Origin: Bromus sterilis
Taxonomy: Eukaryota > Streptophyta > Magnoliopsida > Poales > Poaceae
Direction of reading: 5' to 3'
Length of the DNA stretch: 64,000 nt
Assembly (NCBI GenBank): GCA_950022295.1
Contig: OX465599.1
Location: forward strand, 275,239,501 to 275,303,500
This document shows, in pieces, positions 34,101 to 46,292 of this stretch. Position numbers and translations under genes: made by a program. A model generated the notes under the pieces. It had not been told where the DNA came from. It made no database searches and saw only the letters and a list, made by a program, of their open reading frames with translations. Position 1 is the stretch's first letter; every line of letters starts with the position of its first letter.

Positions 34101-35891
34101 TATGCATTATTCAGCAGTGAGCCCTGCGCATTGTTAGCTAGGATTAGATAGAGGGCCGTGATCACTCAGGGGAGTGAACGCGGGTACAAATATTATAACT
34201 ACACAGGTACGGTACAATGCAGACACCGTCTAAGGCCCCTATCTGGGTTATGCCTAGTCACCTCAAGTGTGAGCTATCAAGGAGTAATCCTTGTACTACA
34301 CTCGAGGCTGACTTTGTCTTACCGCCATAGGGTCCTGAACGGCGATTGTCCTTCAGGTGAGAAGTCGGGCGACCCAACGGTGCCCGCGAGAGGTATTGCG
34401 ATGGGAAGACAGGGAGGGTACGACCAGTGTACCGGTGTGCTTGGCCCCTGATCGTTGGCCGCGAGAGTTACCAAACCACGAAAGTCGAGCTCCTCCAGGA
34501 GCACACGCGAGACAAGGTAAGGAGACGGTTCACCTTGTTGGTAACCGCAGTGACTTGGTGGGACGACGGGGCAGGAACCGATGTACTGGTGGTCCTGGCT
34601 GTTGTCGTTGTCCGCGGGTCAGTTAAGTCGAGGCAACGATAACGGTTGTCACGCAGTTTAAATAAAATGCTAAATGGTTCAGTGAATGTGTTGAGTTGGC
34701 TATATGCCATGTACGCACTACCTACCCGTGGGAATTACGAGTTTATGGGCTCCTCTGCTTCTTAGTGTCGTCCGAGGACTCTTCAGACGTCAGCACTACC
34801 GCGGGATGATTGCCGGGAAGTGCGCTGTCTTCTTGGCTCGAGCTGTGTTGTTTTTGTTACGGCTTCCCGGCCACCCACGCACCGTGCAGGAGTACGTCAG
34901 GGTTGGGGTCCAAAGCCCTGAGTACTTAGGATTTAGACCGGCGGATGGCCTCTCTGTTGAGTTTGAAAGATGGGCTATGAAGTGTCGGATAGCCTCGGTG
35001 GAGCGTTCCCTAACAAGGTTCCCGCCACCCTGGAGATCCGTGCGTGTAGCGTAACACAAGTGCACCCCTGCAGGGAAGATTAATCTATTCGAATAGACGT
35101 GTCCACGGAAACAGGACGCTTTATGCTGAAGCTGGATCTTACCACTAGAAACTATTATTAAACTGTATGGTTCCGGGTTTTCTTCCTCGCGGGGATGTCG
35201 AGGAGGTGAACTCAGAGGCATTGTTAATTATTACAACTTATTATTATACAATGCTGCTGCAACTTCTGCTGCGTTGTTACTTTATGCTTTATATAAACTG
35301 TTGGTTGATTCTTACCTCATGCTGCAAGACATCGTCGGAATATGCTAGTCTTCGTTAGGCCTAGCTTCTTACCCTTGCTTTGGATTTCTGTCTTTCAGTC
35401 CACTATATACAGCCTCTTCTTTCCGTTGATACAATGCATAATGCTTAGTAGCGGACGTAAGACTCGCGGGTATACTAGATACTCACCTGCTTTATTTCCT
35501 TTACTGTTTTGCCTGATCGGCCACTGCAGCCGACGTTGGAGCCCAGGAGCAGGAGTACCCCGGAGGCGCCTACTACGACGTCGAGTTTCCCGTTGACCAG
35601 GAGTAGTTCGGTGGATCCCAGGCAGGAGGCCTCGCCTTTTCGATCTGTATCTCTGATGTGATTTGTGCTAGCCTTCTTAAGGCAAAACTTGACTAACTAT
35701 GTCTGTACTCAGATACTATGGCTTGTATGGCTTATGTTTTCGGGTCCGCGTGACCCCCTCTATTGTAACATATTTGTTTATCCTTTTGTGTTTAGTGTTG
35801 TGCTGTGATATTATCACCGTGGCACCCTAATCTCAGTCCTGTACCCTGTGTGTATGTTTACTGTACACGGTCTGATTTTGGGGGCGTTACA
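31110..35891 (+). mobile_element. Tekay/Del-type gypsy solo LTR, 4782 bp
   Basis: The ends are TGTAACACCC and GGGGCGTTACA (TG...CA), the style of Tekay/Del chromoviruses, which have very long LTRs. A perfect 5-bp duplication GGCGT flanks it. No gag or pol domain and no internal repeat of the ends was seen, so a solo LTR is the simplest reading. Left to right: AT-rich part, GC-rich part (31900-32880), a triple tandem repeat (33285-33780), and a 3' part with short acidic coding-like stretches. Confidence 0.82.
33285..33780. repeat. Three degenerate tandem units of about 150-165 bp in the long LTR
   Basis: Each unit has GATAC..., CCACxCCCCTCTAAC, a C-rich run, CTGTCCGxTAAT and CCCGGTACCGATAAA-like phrases. 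Units start near 33290, 33440 and 33610. Each ends in CCGATAAA or a variant. Confidence 0.75.
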
Positions 35892-37084
35892 GGCGTGGCT
35901 CAGCGCGTCTAGAACGCGGCCTGGGCGCGCGGTGTGGGGCTACGGTGAGCCTGGCGCTGGTTGAAATCGGGCACGACGACGGGGAAAAAGCTACGGGCCA
36001 CGGGGTTGCGCAATTGGGAGGGGGAGGAGAGGGGTGAGCTCACAGGGGCGGTAGAGGGAGTCCGACGGGGCTGGGGTGGTCAATAGCGAGCAGATAGACG
36101 AGGAGGAGGCGCCCGATGCAGTGGAGGGGGAGGCTCGGCCGCGGTGAAGAAAGGGGGGCGCAGCCCACGGTGCTTCAGAGCTCGATCTCCCACTGGGAGT
36201 GACGGAGTCGGGGATGCTGAGGTCCATGGGCATGCCGGCGTGGCGCGGGGAGGCCATTGGCCACGCGGTCCACGGTGGACGGCGACGGGGAGCCCTCGGT
36301 GGTGGAGGACATCGGTGAGGAGGCGCGGGGAGAGGAGCGGGGAGAGCGGCGAGGCGCCTAGGGTTTCAGAGGAGGGTGCGAAATCTTTATCCCCACCGGG
36401 GGTTTGGCAGATGGCCGCCACGGCGGCACCTCGTGGCTCAGCCGCGGGATGCCTGCCATGCCATGGCTCCCGGCTCCTTTAGCGGGAGGTAGGGGAAAAG
36501 GGGATGGGGTGGGATGGGCTTGGCCCAGTGGGGGGGCTCGCCCAAGGCGTTAGATAGTTTTTTTTGTTTTCCTTTTTTCTGTATTTAATTAATTTAGATA
36601 TTTCTGTATTTTTGTAAAATATAAAAGGTGTCCCATAATCAGTAACAAACATTACCAGAGGCCCACAAAAAGTTCGGGGTTTTTATAAACTACTTTAATA
36701 TTGTATTAAATTATCACATGGATAAAAGTGGACTTGTAGCTACTGTTTTGGATTGTTTGCATTTTTCTATGAACCAACAAATACCCAAGGTTAGCCTAAC
36801 ATGGTTCTATTACTTTTAGGCATTTAACAAAATTAGTTTCATAATTTTTGGATGAACTTTAATTGTTCATTTTGTTTTTAATATCAATTTCAAAAGGGTT
36901 TGGACTTTGGTTTGATTCCAGATGTTCAACGTTCACTTGGCACATAGCTTTTAACAAAAACCACCATGGTTTGAATATGATCAAGTGCAAAGTTTTGATC
37001 AAGGGAAGATGAGTAACAGTGATGAGCAACAGTGATTAGCAAACAGTGAGAGTGATTACTGTTATAGACACTGAGGGTGTTACA
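35892..37084 (-). mobile_element. Second Tekay/Del-type LTR, partial, opposite strand
   Basis: The minus strand begins TGTAACACCCTCAG at 37084, the same opening as the LTR at 31110. It then follows the same plan (AT-rich, then GC-rich with CACTGGGCC) but is clearly diverged. The long plus-strand LTR is inserted into it at GGCGT. The remainder of this copy was not found left of 31105. Confidence 0.68.
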
Positions 37085-38180
37085 AACCAGACATAGGATG
37101 TCATTGATCGAATCTCGGAACAATCCAGTATCGCTGACAAAGGGAATGCTATACGGCGTAAGGTCCAATCGGTGTTTGATATCCGGAATGCACAGGGGTC
37201 ATTATGGGCATCCAGGTCCCGCTGATGATCATTGACCGTAGCCTCATCTCGGTCATGACTGGAGTGTTCTCGGACCGTAGGGCACACTTAAGGGCTCGAT
37301 GAAATCGGAGACCTTTTCGGAACCATCGGAGTAACCAAAGAATAAAGGAAACAATATCAGAGAAGTACCGTGTTGAACCGAAACAAGCTCGGAGTGAACC
37401 GGAAGGTGTTCCGGAGCACCGGGAGATGGAATATTATGTTTTAGTTATTAATTAATTGAATTAATAATCAAAATCATTTTATTTCTAATTAATATGTGCA
37501 ATGGGCCTTAGTGGAGAAAAAGGCCCATTAGGGGAACTAAAAGGGAAAAAGAAAAAAGAAAAGAGGGGGGAGGCGCCATGGGCCCTAGGGCCCATGCGGT
37601 ACGCCCCCTCCCCCCCCTTGGCCGACCACATTGCTAAGGGAGAGGGGTTGACTCCCTCCCCTCTGCCTATATATAGATGGGCAGGGTGCACATATTTAAT
37701 ACACAGAAATTCGTGAGAAATTAAATATTACTCCGAATTGAGATTGGTTTTCTCATGTCTTCTCCCCTCCCTTGTCTCTTTCACGTTGGGCTCCCTAGTG
37801 TGAGGCTATAGTGGAATTGAGGCTTCTCTGCTAGAATCGGAGGTCGTCGTGCTGCCGAAGCTCCGTCCGGAGGTCTGATTCCGCCACCTTCGCTGGATCG
37901 GAGAATGGAGGTCGTCATCTAGTCTCGTACGTGTGCGAGTACTACGAGGTGCTATACGTGTGGCACTACACCCATCCGGGTGCTCAACACAGCCAGGGCG
38001 CTGTGAAACTTGATCGGCTACATCAACCACGTTTGCGGGAACGTTTCGCTGCACAACGGACTACACCCCGAGGTATGTTATTTCCGCACTACTTTCCGTT
38101 ACGGTAATACGGCTAGCTAGATCTTGGGTTTTGGGAATGCTAGTTAGGAAAATTTGTGTTTTCTACTGCGAACTCCAACA
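37085..38180 (+). repeat. 5' LTR of the gag-only element, 5'-truncated
   Basis: Aligns with 43598-44725. It lacks about 33 bases around 37610-37630 (GGCTTTAGTCCC of the 3' LTR). A TATA box (TATATATA) is at 37669-37676. It ends CCAACA. Confidence 0.88.
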
Positions 38181-38181
38181 G

Positions 38182-38195
38182 TGGTATCATGTGCT
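38182..38195 (+). other. Primer binding site, atypical, of the gag-only element
   Basis: TGGTATCATGTGC starts one base after the LTR. The first eight bases fit the initiator tRNA-Met site, and then it departs from the usual TGGTATCAGAGC. Confidence 0.6.
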
Positions 38196-39237
38196 AGGTC
38201 TATGCTTAGTATTACTGTACGGATAGAACACATCGGGGATGTGGGCGTTGATTATATGATTGTTACCCTCCCACGTGTACTTGTTCACATCTGCGACATT
38301 TTTTGATGAAGCGGCCCCCGACCGACCTTACGCGTACGCTTACGCGAGACTGGTTCCACGCTTGACATGCGGCTTGTACCGTATATAGTGGCTGGGGGGT
38401 GTCTGTCTCTCTACTTTAGCGGATGTGGCATTTGCAACGGAGGGCCCCGTGCGGGGTGTAATAGAGACAATCGTATGGTTGACGTTGTGGTTGACTCGTA
38501 GTTTAAAACCTGTTCAACTATGAAAGCCCTAGCAGCCACGTAAAACTTGCAATATACAACTAGACCGTCTAAACCTTGTATTGCTAAGTGGGGGCTATCA
38601 TTTTTGTTTGTTTGTGATGAAGTGATAGCTTTGCTTTGTGTTACTAGTAAGTAGTAATCGTCATCATAAAACAAACTAAAATGGAGACACTGTACACTTA
38701 GTGTTGCCATAGCTCAGACATCTTAAAACTTGCTAGTATAGGATACACGACGGTAGCATGTGATAAGATGATCCCTTAACAAAGCCAAACACAAGTATTC
38801 TACCGAAGTGTGAACCGCCTGGAAGGATCTCCCATATGGCTTGATGCTCCGTACATACCGGAGTTGTCCTACATATTAAATGGAGTTTGCATGAGGTTGG
38901 GTTCGGCAAGCCTGGCATATGCAGATATGGCCTTGCTGAGCAGCATATAACATGGAGGTTAATTTGGCGAGCCTAGCATATGCAGATATGGCCTCGGAAT
39001 ACTAGATATCGAAAGATCGAGCATGAGTCACAGTACATATAAGATAATGTGATCGCACAAGTTGTTGTCTACCTTTGAAACTGACCCGTCGGCCGTGTGA
39101 TATTCGAGGTCGGGCGTAATCACTAAAAATTCCTAGGGATGAATTGTTTTAGTGCGAGCTCAATTATAATATGATTATATGAACTCATTGTTGTGAACTA
39201 GTCTTAATTGTGTTCCTTGCAATTATGTTTGTAGAAA
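38196..39237 (+). other. 5' leader of the gag-only element
   Basis: Non-coding sequence between primer site and gag ATG. No open frame of note. It contains a repeated phrase GGCxAGCCTxGCATATGCAGATATGGCC (38908 and 38967 areas). Confidence 0.5.
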
Positions 39238-40008
39238 ATGGATAACACCCAGTACCTTGAAATGGTTTCCTTCTTACATGGTGAAAGACTTAAAGAAAAT
39301 GGGTCAAACTTAATTAGTTGGTACTTACGCCTTAGAACCGTGCTCAAGAGAATCAACCTTTCATTCTTAACTAAAAGGCATGTGGGAAACCCTCCAGCAA
39401 ACGACATGGATGCACAAGCGGCGATTGATTATCAGTATCGTCGAAGGACATATGCCATAGCTAAGGGTATCATAGAAACCAGCATTCCGCAACATTTGCG
39501 TGAGGAGTATGCTGATTTGGATACATTTGATATGATCGATGAGCTGAAGTCATCAAACTTGCATCAGTTTAGAGTTGCCAGATTTGAGTTAGAAAGTGAG
39601 TTTCTCTCTACAAAGATGGAAGAAGGCTCTTGCCTGAAGGCACACTTGGCCAAGATGCATGAGATACATCTGAGCCTCGTAGATGACTTTGACTATGAGA
39701 CCACACATGAGTCTGCGATATACACGGTGTTACACTCGCTTCCACCGAGCTATACAGACCCTGTCCATGGTTGTGTCGGCAGAGGTGAAAGCCTCGAGTT
39801 CTCTGACTTCATGGATAGGCTTCAGTACCTGGAGGTTGAACCCATTGAAGGAGAAATTGTTGATGGAGAAGGTATATACTTGATATACTTTATAAATGTT
39901 TATTCCCTTATACAACATTTGCAGTAAATGAGTATTTGATACTTATTCTGTTTTATGAAAACAGGACCTGCCGTTGCATGGACGGGAAGAGGTGAAATCG
40001 AGGATTGA
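39238..40008 (+). CDS. Gag polyprotein of the gag-only retrotransposon, two exons, intact
   Basis: Exon 1 is 39238-39871 and exon 2 is 39965-40008. The 93-bp intron has donor AAG|GTATAT and acceptor ACAG, and the join gives 678 nt (225 residues). The N-terminus MDNTQYLEMVSFLHGERL and LISWYLRLRTVLKRINL, then YAIAKGIIETSIPQHL, FELESEFLSTKMEEGSCL and HSLPPSYTD, is the plant copia gag (UBN2/DUF4219) pattern. No zinc knuckle is present; the chain ends after VAWTGRGEIED. Role: particle formation, probably using pol from related elements. No stop or shift was seen, in contrast with every other element here. Without splicing the frame runs to 39927. Confidence 0.85.
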
Positions 40009-42962
40009 TGGATATCAAGTCAGTTGATGGCCAACATGGATTCCGCCGAGACATCTATCATAGGAGATACTTAGAGTATTAGATAAATCTTATGTAACCA
40101 TTATAGTATGAACACTTAGTTGTGTGTCTTGCATCTCGCGAGACAAAGTTATTCATGTAATGAGACAAGTCAGTTGTTTCATCTTTATGAATAAAAGTGT
40201 GCTTATACTTTGATTACGTCTTGATTTATGATATGATAGAAAGCATTTATAATACTACTATTATTGTCAAGAAATATTCAATGTTTAATGATAAAGTTGT
40301 CTTGATTACAACAAGTCAAAGATTTTATTGCATGAGGTGACTTCATAACTGATGAATTCATTAAATGTATGATCTATTAACTTGTGGGTTTCATTATCGA
40401 ATGAAAATCATAACTTAATTGCATGAGATGGATTAGATACACGATCTATGAACCTCTGCAATAAATATAACCATGACAAGGTTCTAGCAAGTAGAACTTG
40501 TGCTAATCATTATACATAAATGATGTACTGAATGGGCACGTGAGTTATCATTAAAGACTTCATATGATTAATTGAAAGTTGTATTCAATTGAGATCATAA
40601 AACTGAGATTCAGGAATCACAGTGAGAAGTGAGAATACAAGGATACATATCACTACGCTACGATCCGAAGTGATAAGTATTGATATTGACATAATGGGAG
40701 ACTTGTGGAAGTTGTACCACAAACTACGATGGAAGTTGAAAGTGCTGGACTACTTAAACCATTCGTAGTCATACTAAACCATAGTATGGTCTAAACGTTC
40801 TTTCCCCTAGCACTATAGTTATTATCGAATAAGGTTGTTTAATTCATTAAGTTAAAACACCCACTTCATGAACAGGAAACCATCCTAAATCTAACAAGAC
40901 ATGATAGCTCCATAACTGATGGTGTTATAAGGTTTCTTAAAAGAAAGAATTTCTTTGTAATAAAACTACAAGCAATTGAAATTACATATTCTCCCCGACT
41001 AGCAAAATGTGTGTTTCTTGATTGGTAATGCGAGAAGAAGTCTCTCGACACGGATCCAATGGGAGATAATGGAAACTTTGACCGGGGTATTGGACCTTGC
41101 CTTCAGAATATCAGAGTATTGCAACGGGAGCGTGTTCCGCTGTAATAACGCTATATAAGGAAGGATATGCCAAAGATGATTGATCTTGGTATATGAGTTG
41201 AAGCCATTGTTGAATTTAGAAGGTTGTCATGAATACGTTCTGTACAGAACAATAATCATGAGTCTTCTTAATAAAACAATAGGAAAATAACATTGCTTGA
41301 AGACACAAAGAATGATGGTAGCCTAGAAAACGAGGAGAAATGAAATAATATTGAGTTACATATAGGATGGCTCACGTCCCGTGAAATAAATCGGTTATTT
41401 CATATTCTCGACAAACTGGAGAGTTATTGAGAATAATGTAATGGGCATAAGGCATTATTTGGTTATGACCAAAAGTTCAATGGTGATTGACTACGGAAAC
41501 GTAGGAATGCGTTAATCAATAAAATATTTCATTTACACTACGATGGACCATAGCCTGAAATTGCATCTCAGTCAAATTTGGGATTTGAAAGACAATTGCA
41601 ATGGGCACGACGAAGGTTACTTCGTTAAAAGGATGGACTATAGTACCTCAAGACAGGAACCCTCAACCTTGATTTGATCAAGTGATTTTGTGATGACCAA
41701 AATATTGAGTGGGCCTGCAGTTTCATGAAACTGAGTGGGAGCTTTGAAGAATTCCCGGAAACTTGGAATGCACAGGGCATTTTCAGAGTGGGAGCTTTGG
41801 AAGCTTTGTCATTATGTGAGACATAGTGAACAATAAAATGACTTGATGAAAGCTGAACCACAAATATATGAGTATATGATGGATATATTTGATTGGGAGC
41901 ATGATCATTGTCTCAAACATATATGCATTGGTATGTGTGAAGAATGATCTCATATGTATATATATATGGATATGAATTGAATGTGTATATAGAGAATTGT
42001 CTTATATACATATGTGCATTATGATATATATAGAGCATAAGGCAAATAAAATACAAGATTGCAAGAATCTTCTTTTATGTGAAATACCAACACATTACAC
42101 GTGGAAATCTATATGAGTAGATTAAGATACAGATAATGAAACGAAGTGAAGGTTGGAATAATCTTCTGAGACAAGAAACAGGTTCTTGTGGATAGAAATT
42201 ATATAATGGATGAAATCCAAATATCACAAGAAATGTCTTGATGGAAGAATAGAGATGCACCATGTACTGGACATGTGATCTTATATGTTCTTGACATATG
42301 ATTCTACCATATAACATGCATTGTGGATCCAACAACAGAATGACTCAAAAGTTCTTGGAAGAAGAACAGATTCCGATGTGTTTTAGGAGTAAAACACAGA
42401 ATCTGAATAAATTCCATGCTTTCAGTATATGAGGAATACTGAGGACTATACTCTAAAATATAGAGGGTATAATAGACTTGAATGTAATGCAAGATTACAA
42501 TTGCAAGCCATATTATGGGTCTATATGGAATTAGAGATATCACCAAAGACATGAAAGAAATGTGAGCAAAATTCACGGCACTACAAACATAATACTACTT
42601 AAGAAAGTAGACGTATGGATAAAAGTTTAGCGTTAGAAGTATTGGACTTCTGGTTGAGTGTATTTCCCAGTATATATGACTAAGGATGAGTCTTCTAAAG
42701 ACTGAACCAAGAGATCATTGGAGGATACTGTGAAATAATAGTCTCACTCTCCCACGAAACTTATATCCAACCACTATATGATAATGAGTGGTATGTCAAA
42801 AGAGTTTTTGACCTATACCAGTTGCAAAGGAAACATACGAATCTGAATTGGTGCAGTTCGTTGACGAACCCTCTTCCATGAGCATGCATGATCAATGAAA
42901 CACTTATGTGATAAGATGATAATGATCGGAAAAAATGCGGCTAAATTATTAGCACTCTAGTG
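40009..42962 (+). other. Long non-coding interior of the gag-only element
   Basis: About 2.95 kb with A/T-rich composition. I looked for integrase, RT (YVDD-like) and RNase H motifs and recognised none. It includes repeated GTGGGAGC / AGTGGGAGC phrases (41730, 41790, 41897) and an ATATAT-rich part at 41950-42020. Confidence 0.6.
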
Positions 42963-42974
42963 CAAGTGGGAGAC
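42963..42974 (+). other. Polypurine tract before 3' LTR
   Basis: CAAGTGGGAGAC adjoins the TG of the LTR at 42975. Confidence 0.75.
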
Positions 42975-44725
42975 TGTTGGATATATGCTCTAGAGGCAAA
43001 TAATATATGATTAATCCAATATATCTAAGCAAGTTCATAACCAGTTTCATACCGTGCTAGAACTGCGTCAGTGAAACAATGATGCAGGTGTGGTATAGAA
43101 ACCCCCAGAGTTCCTAGTTAGCCTCTACATCGATAACTAGTTCACGGTCAACATGATGGTCGTGGTTTCGCGATCATGGACAATTAAGTCTCTTCACTAT
43201 GAGGTCACCTCACTGTTTAAGTGACGTGATGAACATTACCCAAAGTAAGCATTACAGCATGATCAAATCTTATGAAGGTTCAGTGTTGTAATTACAGAAC
43301 GTGGTAGACCATTCCTTTGACCGTGAGTACGTGCATAATTACTATCTTCCCGGATGCTTTGACTTACATCCCACCACCTGACTGAACTATGCGGGTCATA
43401 ACTGTTGTATCTTAGTTATTCCGTGGAGATATGTTGAGGAGTATTGTTACAAGAGCGGGATTTGTCAATCCATATAATGGATAGATACTCTGGGCCCACT
43501 CGGTGAGATTCCATCCATAAAGCTGCAGCGTGTGACTAGGTCACGGGGATGAATATCACGGGAACGAGTGAATGAGGATTAGTTCGGAACGAGGTTGAAC
43601 CATACATAGGATGGCATTGATCGAATCTCGGAACAATCCAGTATCGCTGACAAAGGGAATGCTATACGGCGTAAGGTCCAATCGGTGTTTGATATCCGGA
43701 ATGCACAGGGGTCATTATGGGCATCCAGGTCCCGCTGATGATCATTGACCGTAGCCTCATCTCGGTCATGACTGGAGTGTTCTCGGACCGTAGGGTAACA
43801 CACTTAAGGGCTCGATGAAATCGGAGACCTTTTCGGAACCATCGGAGCAACCAGAGAATAAAGGAAACAATATCAGAGAAGTACGGTGTTGAACCGAAAC
43901 AAGTTCGGAGTGAACCGGAAGGTGTTCCGGAGCACCGGGAGATGGAATATTATGTTTTAGTTATTAATTAATTGAATTAATAATCAAAATCATTTTATTT
44001 CTAATTAATATGTGCAATGGGCCTTAGTGGAGAAAAAGGCCCATTAGGGGAACTAAAAGGGAAAAAGAAAAAAGAAAAGAGGGGGGAGGCGCCATGGGCC
44101 CTAGGGCCCATGAGGGGTGCGCCCCCTCCCCCCCTTGGCCGGCCACCCCCCTTAGCAAAGGGGCTTTAGTCCCACATTGCTAAGGGAAAGGGGTTGACTC
44201 CCTCCCCTCTGCCTATATATAGATGGGCAGGGTGCACATATTTAATACACAGAAATTCGTGAGAAATTAAATATTACTCCGAATTGAGATCGGTTTTCTC
44301 CGGTCTTCTCCCCTCCCTTGTCTCTTTCACGGTGGGCTCCCTAGTGTGAGCCTATAGTGGAATTGAGGCTTCTCTGCTAGAATCGGAGGCCGTCGTGCTG
44401 CTGAAGCTCCGTCCGGATGTCTGCTTCCGCCACATTCGCTGGATCGAAGATCGGATGTCGTCATCGAGTCTCGTACGTGTGCGAGTACTACGAGGTGCTA
44501 CACGTGTGGCACTACACCCATCCGGGTGCTCAACACAGCCAGGGGGCTGTGAAACTTGATCAGCTACATCAACCACGTTTGCGGGAACGTTTCCCGCGCA
44601 ACGGACTACACCCCGAGGTATGTTATTTCCGCACTACTTTCCGTTACGCTAATACAGCTAGCTAGATCTTGGGTTTTGGGAATGCTAGTTAGAAAAAATT
44701 GTGTTTTCTGCTGCGAACTGCAACA
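42975..44725 (+). repeat. 3' LTR of the gag-only element, 1751 bp
   Basis: Begins TGTTGGATATATGCTCTAGAG and ends GCAACA. TATATATA lies at 44214-44221. The following bases GATGT (44726-44730) may be its target duplication, made inside an Athila LTR. Confidence 0.88.
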
Positions 44726-46292
44726 GATGTAGCACAGTAGAAAATTTCCCTTAGTAAACATACCAAGGTTTGTCTCCAGTAGGACTCCGGAGATGATAAG
44801 TAGGTGTCAGCGGCGCAACTGACGCGGACCTGCACACAGACACAAATAACTTTGTTCCCAACGAAGTTCAGAGAGGTTTTCAATCTCTCCGGTCTTGTTG
44901 TTCACAAAGGATCAAACACAAGGGATAGTGATAGCAACTGAAAGTAAAAGCAGAAAAGTAAATGAGTGTGGAAACAGTAATGAGGATATGGACCGGGATA
45001 CGTGATGTTCACTAGTGATGTCTCTCTCCCAAAAGACGATAAAACTGCTATGCGAGGTGAAAAAATTACAGAAGGGCAATTGACAGGATTATGAACGCAC
45101 CGCAATGCTAACTATGCTACAAAAGAAAGGAAGAGGCTCAAAAGCATGGGCAGAACGCCAAAATAAGTAGACCGAAATCCAACTGCATCTACTACTAATC
45201 ATCCACCTTGAGATATCTATCCAGAACATCTCGCTGGTATTAAGTTACGAGCCCCACCCAAAGCAACAGACAACTGCATTAAAAAAGCACTTTCCGTAAA
45301 GTAAACAATCCTTGCAACCGCAGTTACAAGCACCGTTGTTTTCCCCCTTGTGGCAACAACACATCCCCTAGACTCGTGTTTCTGTCACTCAAGCGTGTCA
45401 TCAGGGGGCATGAACCCACAATCGAGCATAACGTTCCCTCTTGGGGTCACTACCTACTACTTGGACAAAGCAATAAACAACAACGGAGAACATGAAAGAA
45501 TTACTTAAGAACAAAAATATAAAAGATAAGAACCAAATATATTACTCTATCACAATCTGAACATAATCTCATAATCCATCAGATCCCATCAAACTCAGCA
45601 TAGCAACAGCAGAAAGATTACAAAAGTGCCTCGATCATGTAGGCCAGCTCACGAGGTCTAAACCATGAAGAACAAAGAGGGGAGGAGAACATCACATAGC
45701 TACTGACCACGGACACATGGTCCACAAGAAACTACTCACGGCACATCCGGGAAGCATCCATGGTGGAGAGGAGACTCCCGGAGGTCGGCCCTCCCTCCGG
45801 CAGGGTGCCGGGAAGAGGTCTGCTGGTGCTCCCGATCTCGGAAGCGCGGCGGCGGCGGAACAGAGGCGAGATCGCGAAAAAGGGTTCTTCTTCTGAGGGT
45901 TTCTCTTCACGGAGAATATATAGGCGAAGGGGGGCAGCCAGGGGGGCCACCAGGGTTCCAGGCGCCCCCCTGGCGCGACCAGCCCCTAGGGCGCGCCACC
46001 AGGGCGCCTGGGCCCCTGGCGGTGGCCCTCTGGCCCCACTCAGGTTCTTCCGGAAGGTTCTTCTGCGCTGATTTTTTATCTGATTTTTCCCGAATTTTTG
46101 GAGCACTTTTTATATGGGGGAAAACTGAAATAGAAAAACCGCAGAAAACAGGAACTGGCACTGTGGTGCACTGAGTTAATAGGTTAGTCCAAATATGATC
46201 AAAAGTGTATTAAAGTGTATCTAGATCATAGCAATATCACACAAAACATGCATGGAGCAAGAAGAAATTATAGATACGTTTTGGACATATCA
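44726..46292 (-). repeat. Athila-like LTR, minus strand, 3' part cut by the gag-only element
   Basis: The minus strand starts TGATATGTCCAAAACGTATC at 46292 and is colinear with 16404-17878, ending at CTACATC where the copia-type LTR begins. The last roughly 550 bases of the LTR are missing. Its 5' end adjoins block C directly. Confidence 0.8.

Larger units (their letters stand above)
37085..44725 (+). mobile_element. Gag-only copia-type LTR retrotransposon (TR-GAG-like)
   Basis: The 3' LTR (42975-44725) begins TGTTGGATATATGC and ends CAACA. The 5' LTR (37085-38180) matches its last 1128 bases. A primer-like TGGTATCA follows the 5' LTR and a purine tract precedes the 3' LTR. The 4.8-kb interior holds one gene, a spliced gag, and no protease, integrase or RT was seen. 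This matches the described TR-GAG class of non-autonomous elements. The 5' end is lost where a Tekay-type LTR meets it at 37084. Confidence 0.8.

Noticed and set aside
40009..42962. Hidden copia pol in the gag-only element
   Set aside because: I looked for integrase, RT and RNase H motifs on both strands and recognised none; a profile search would be needed to exclude highly decayed remnants.
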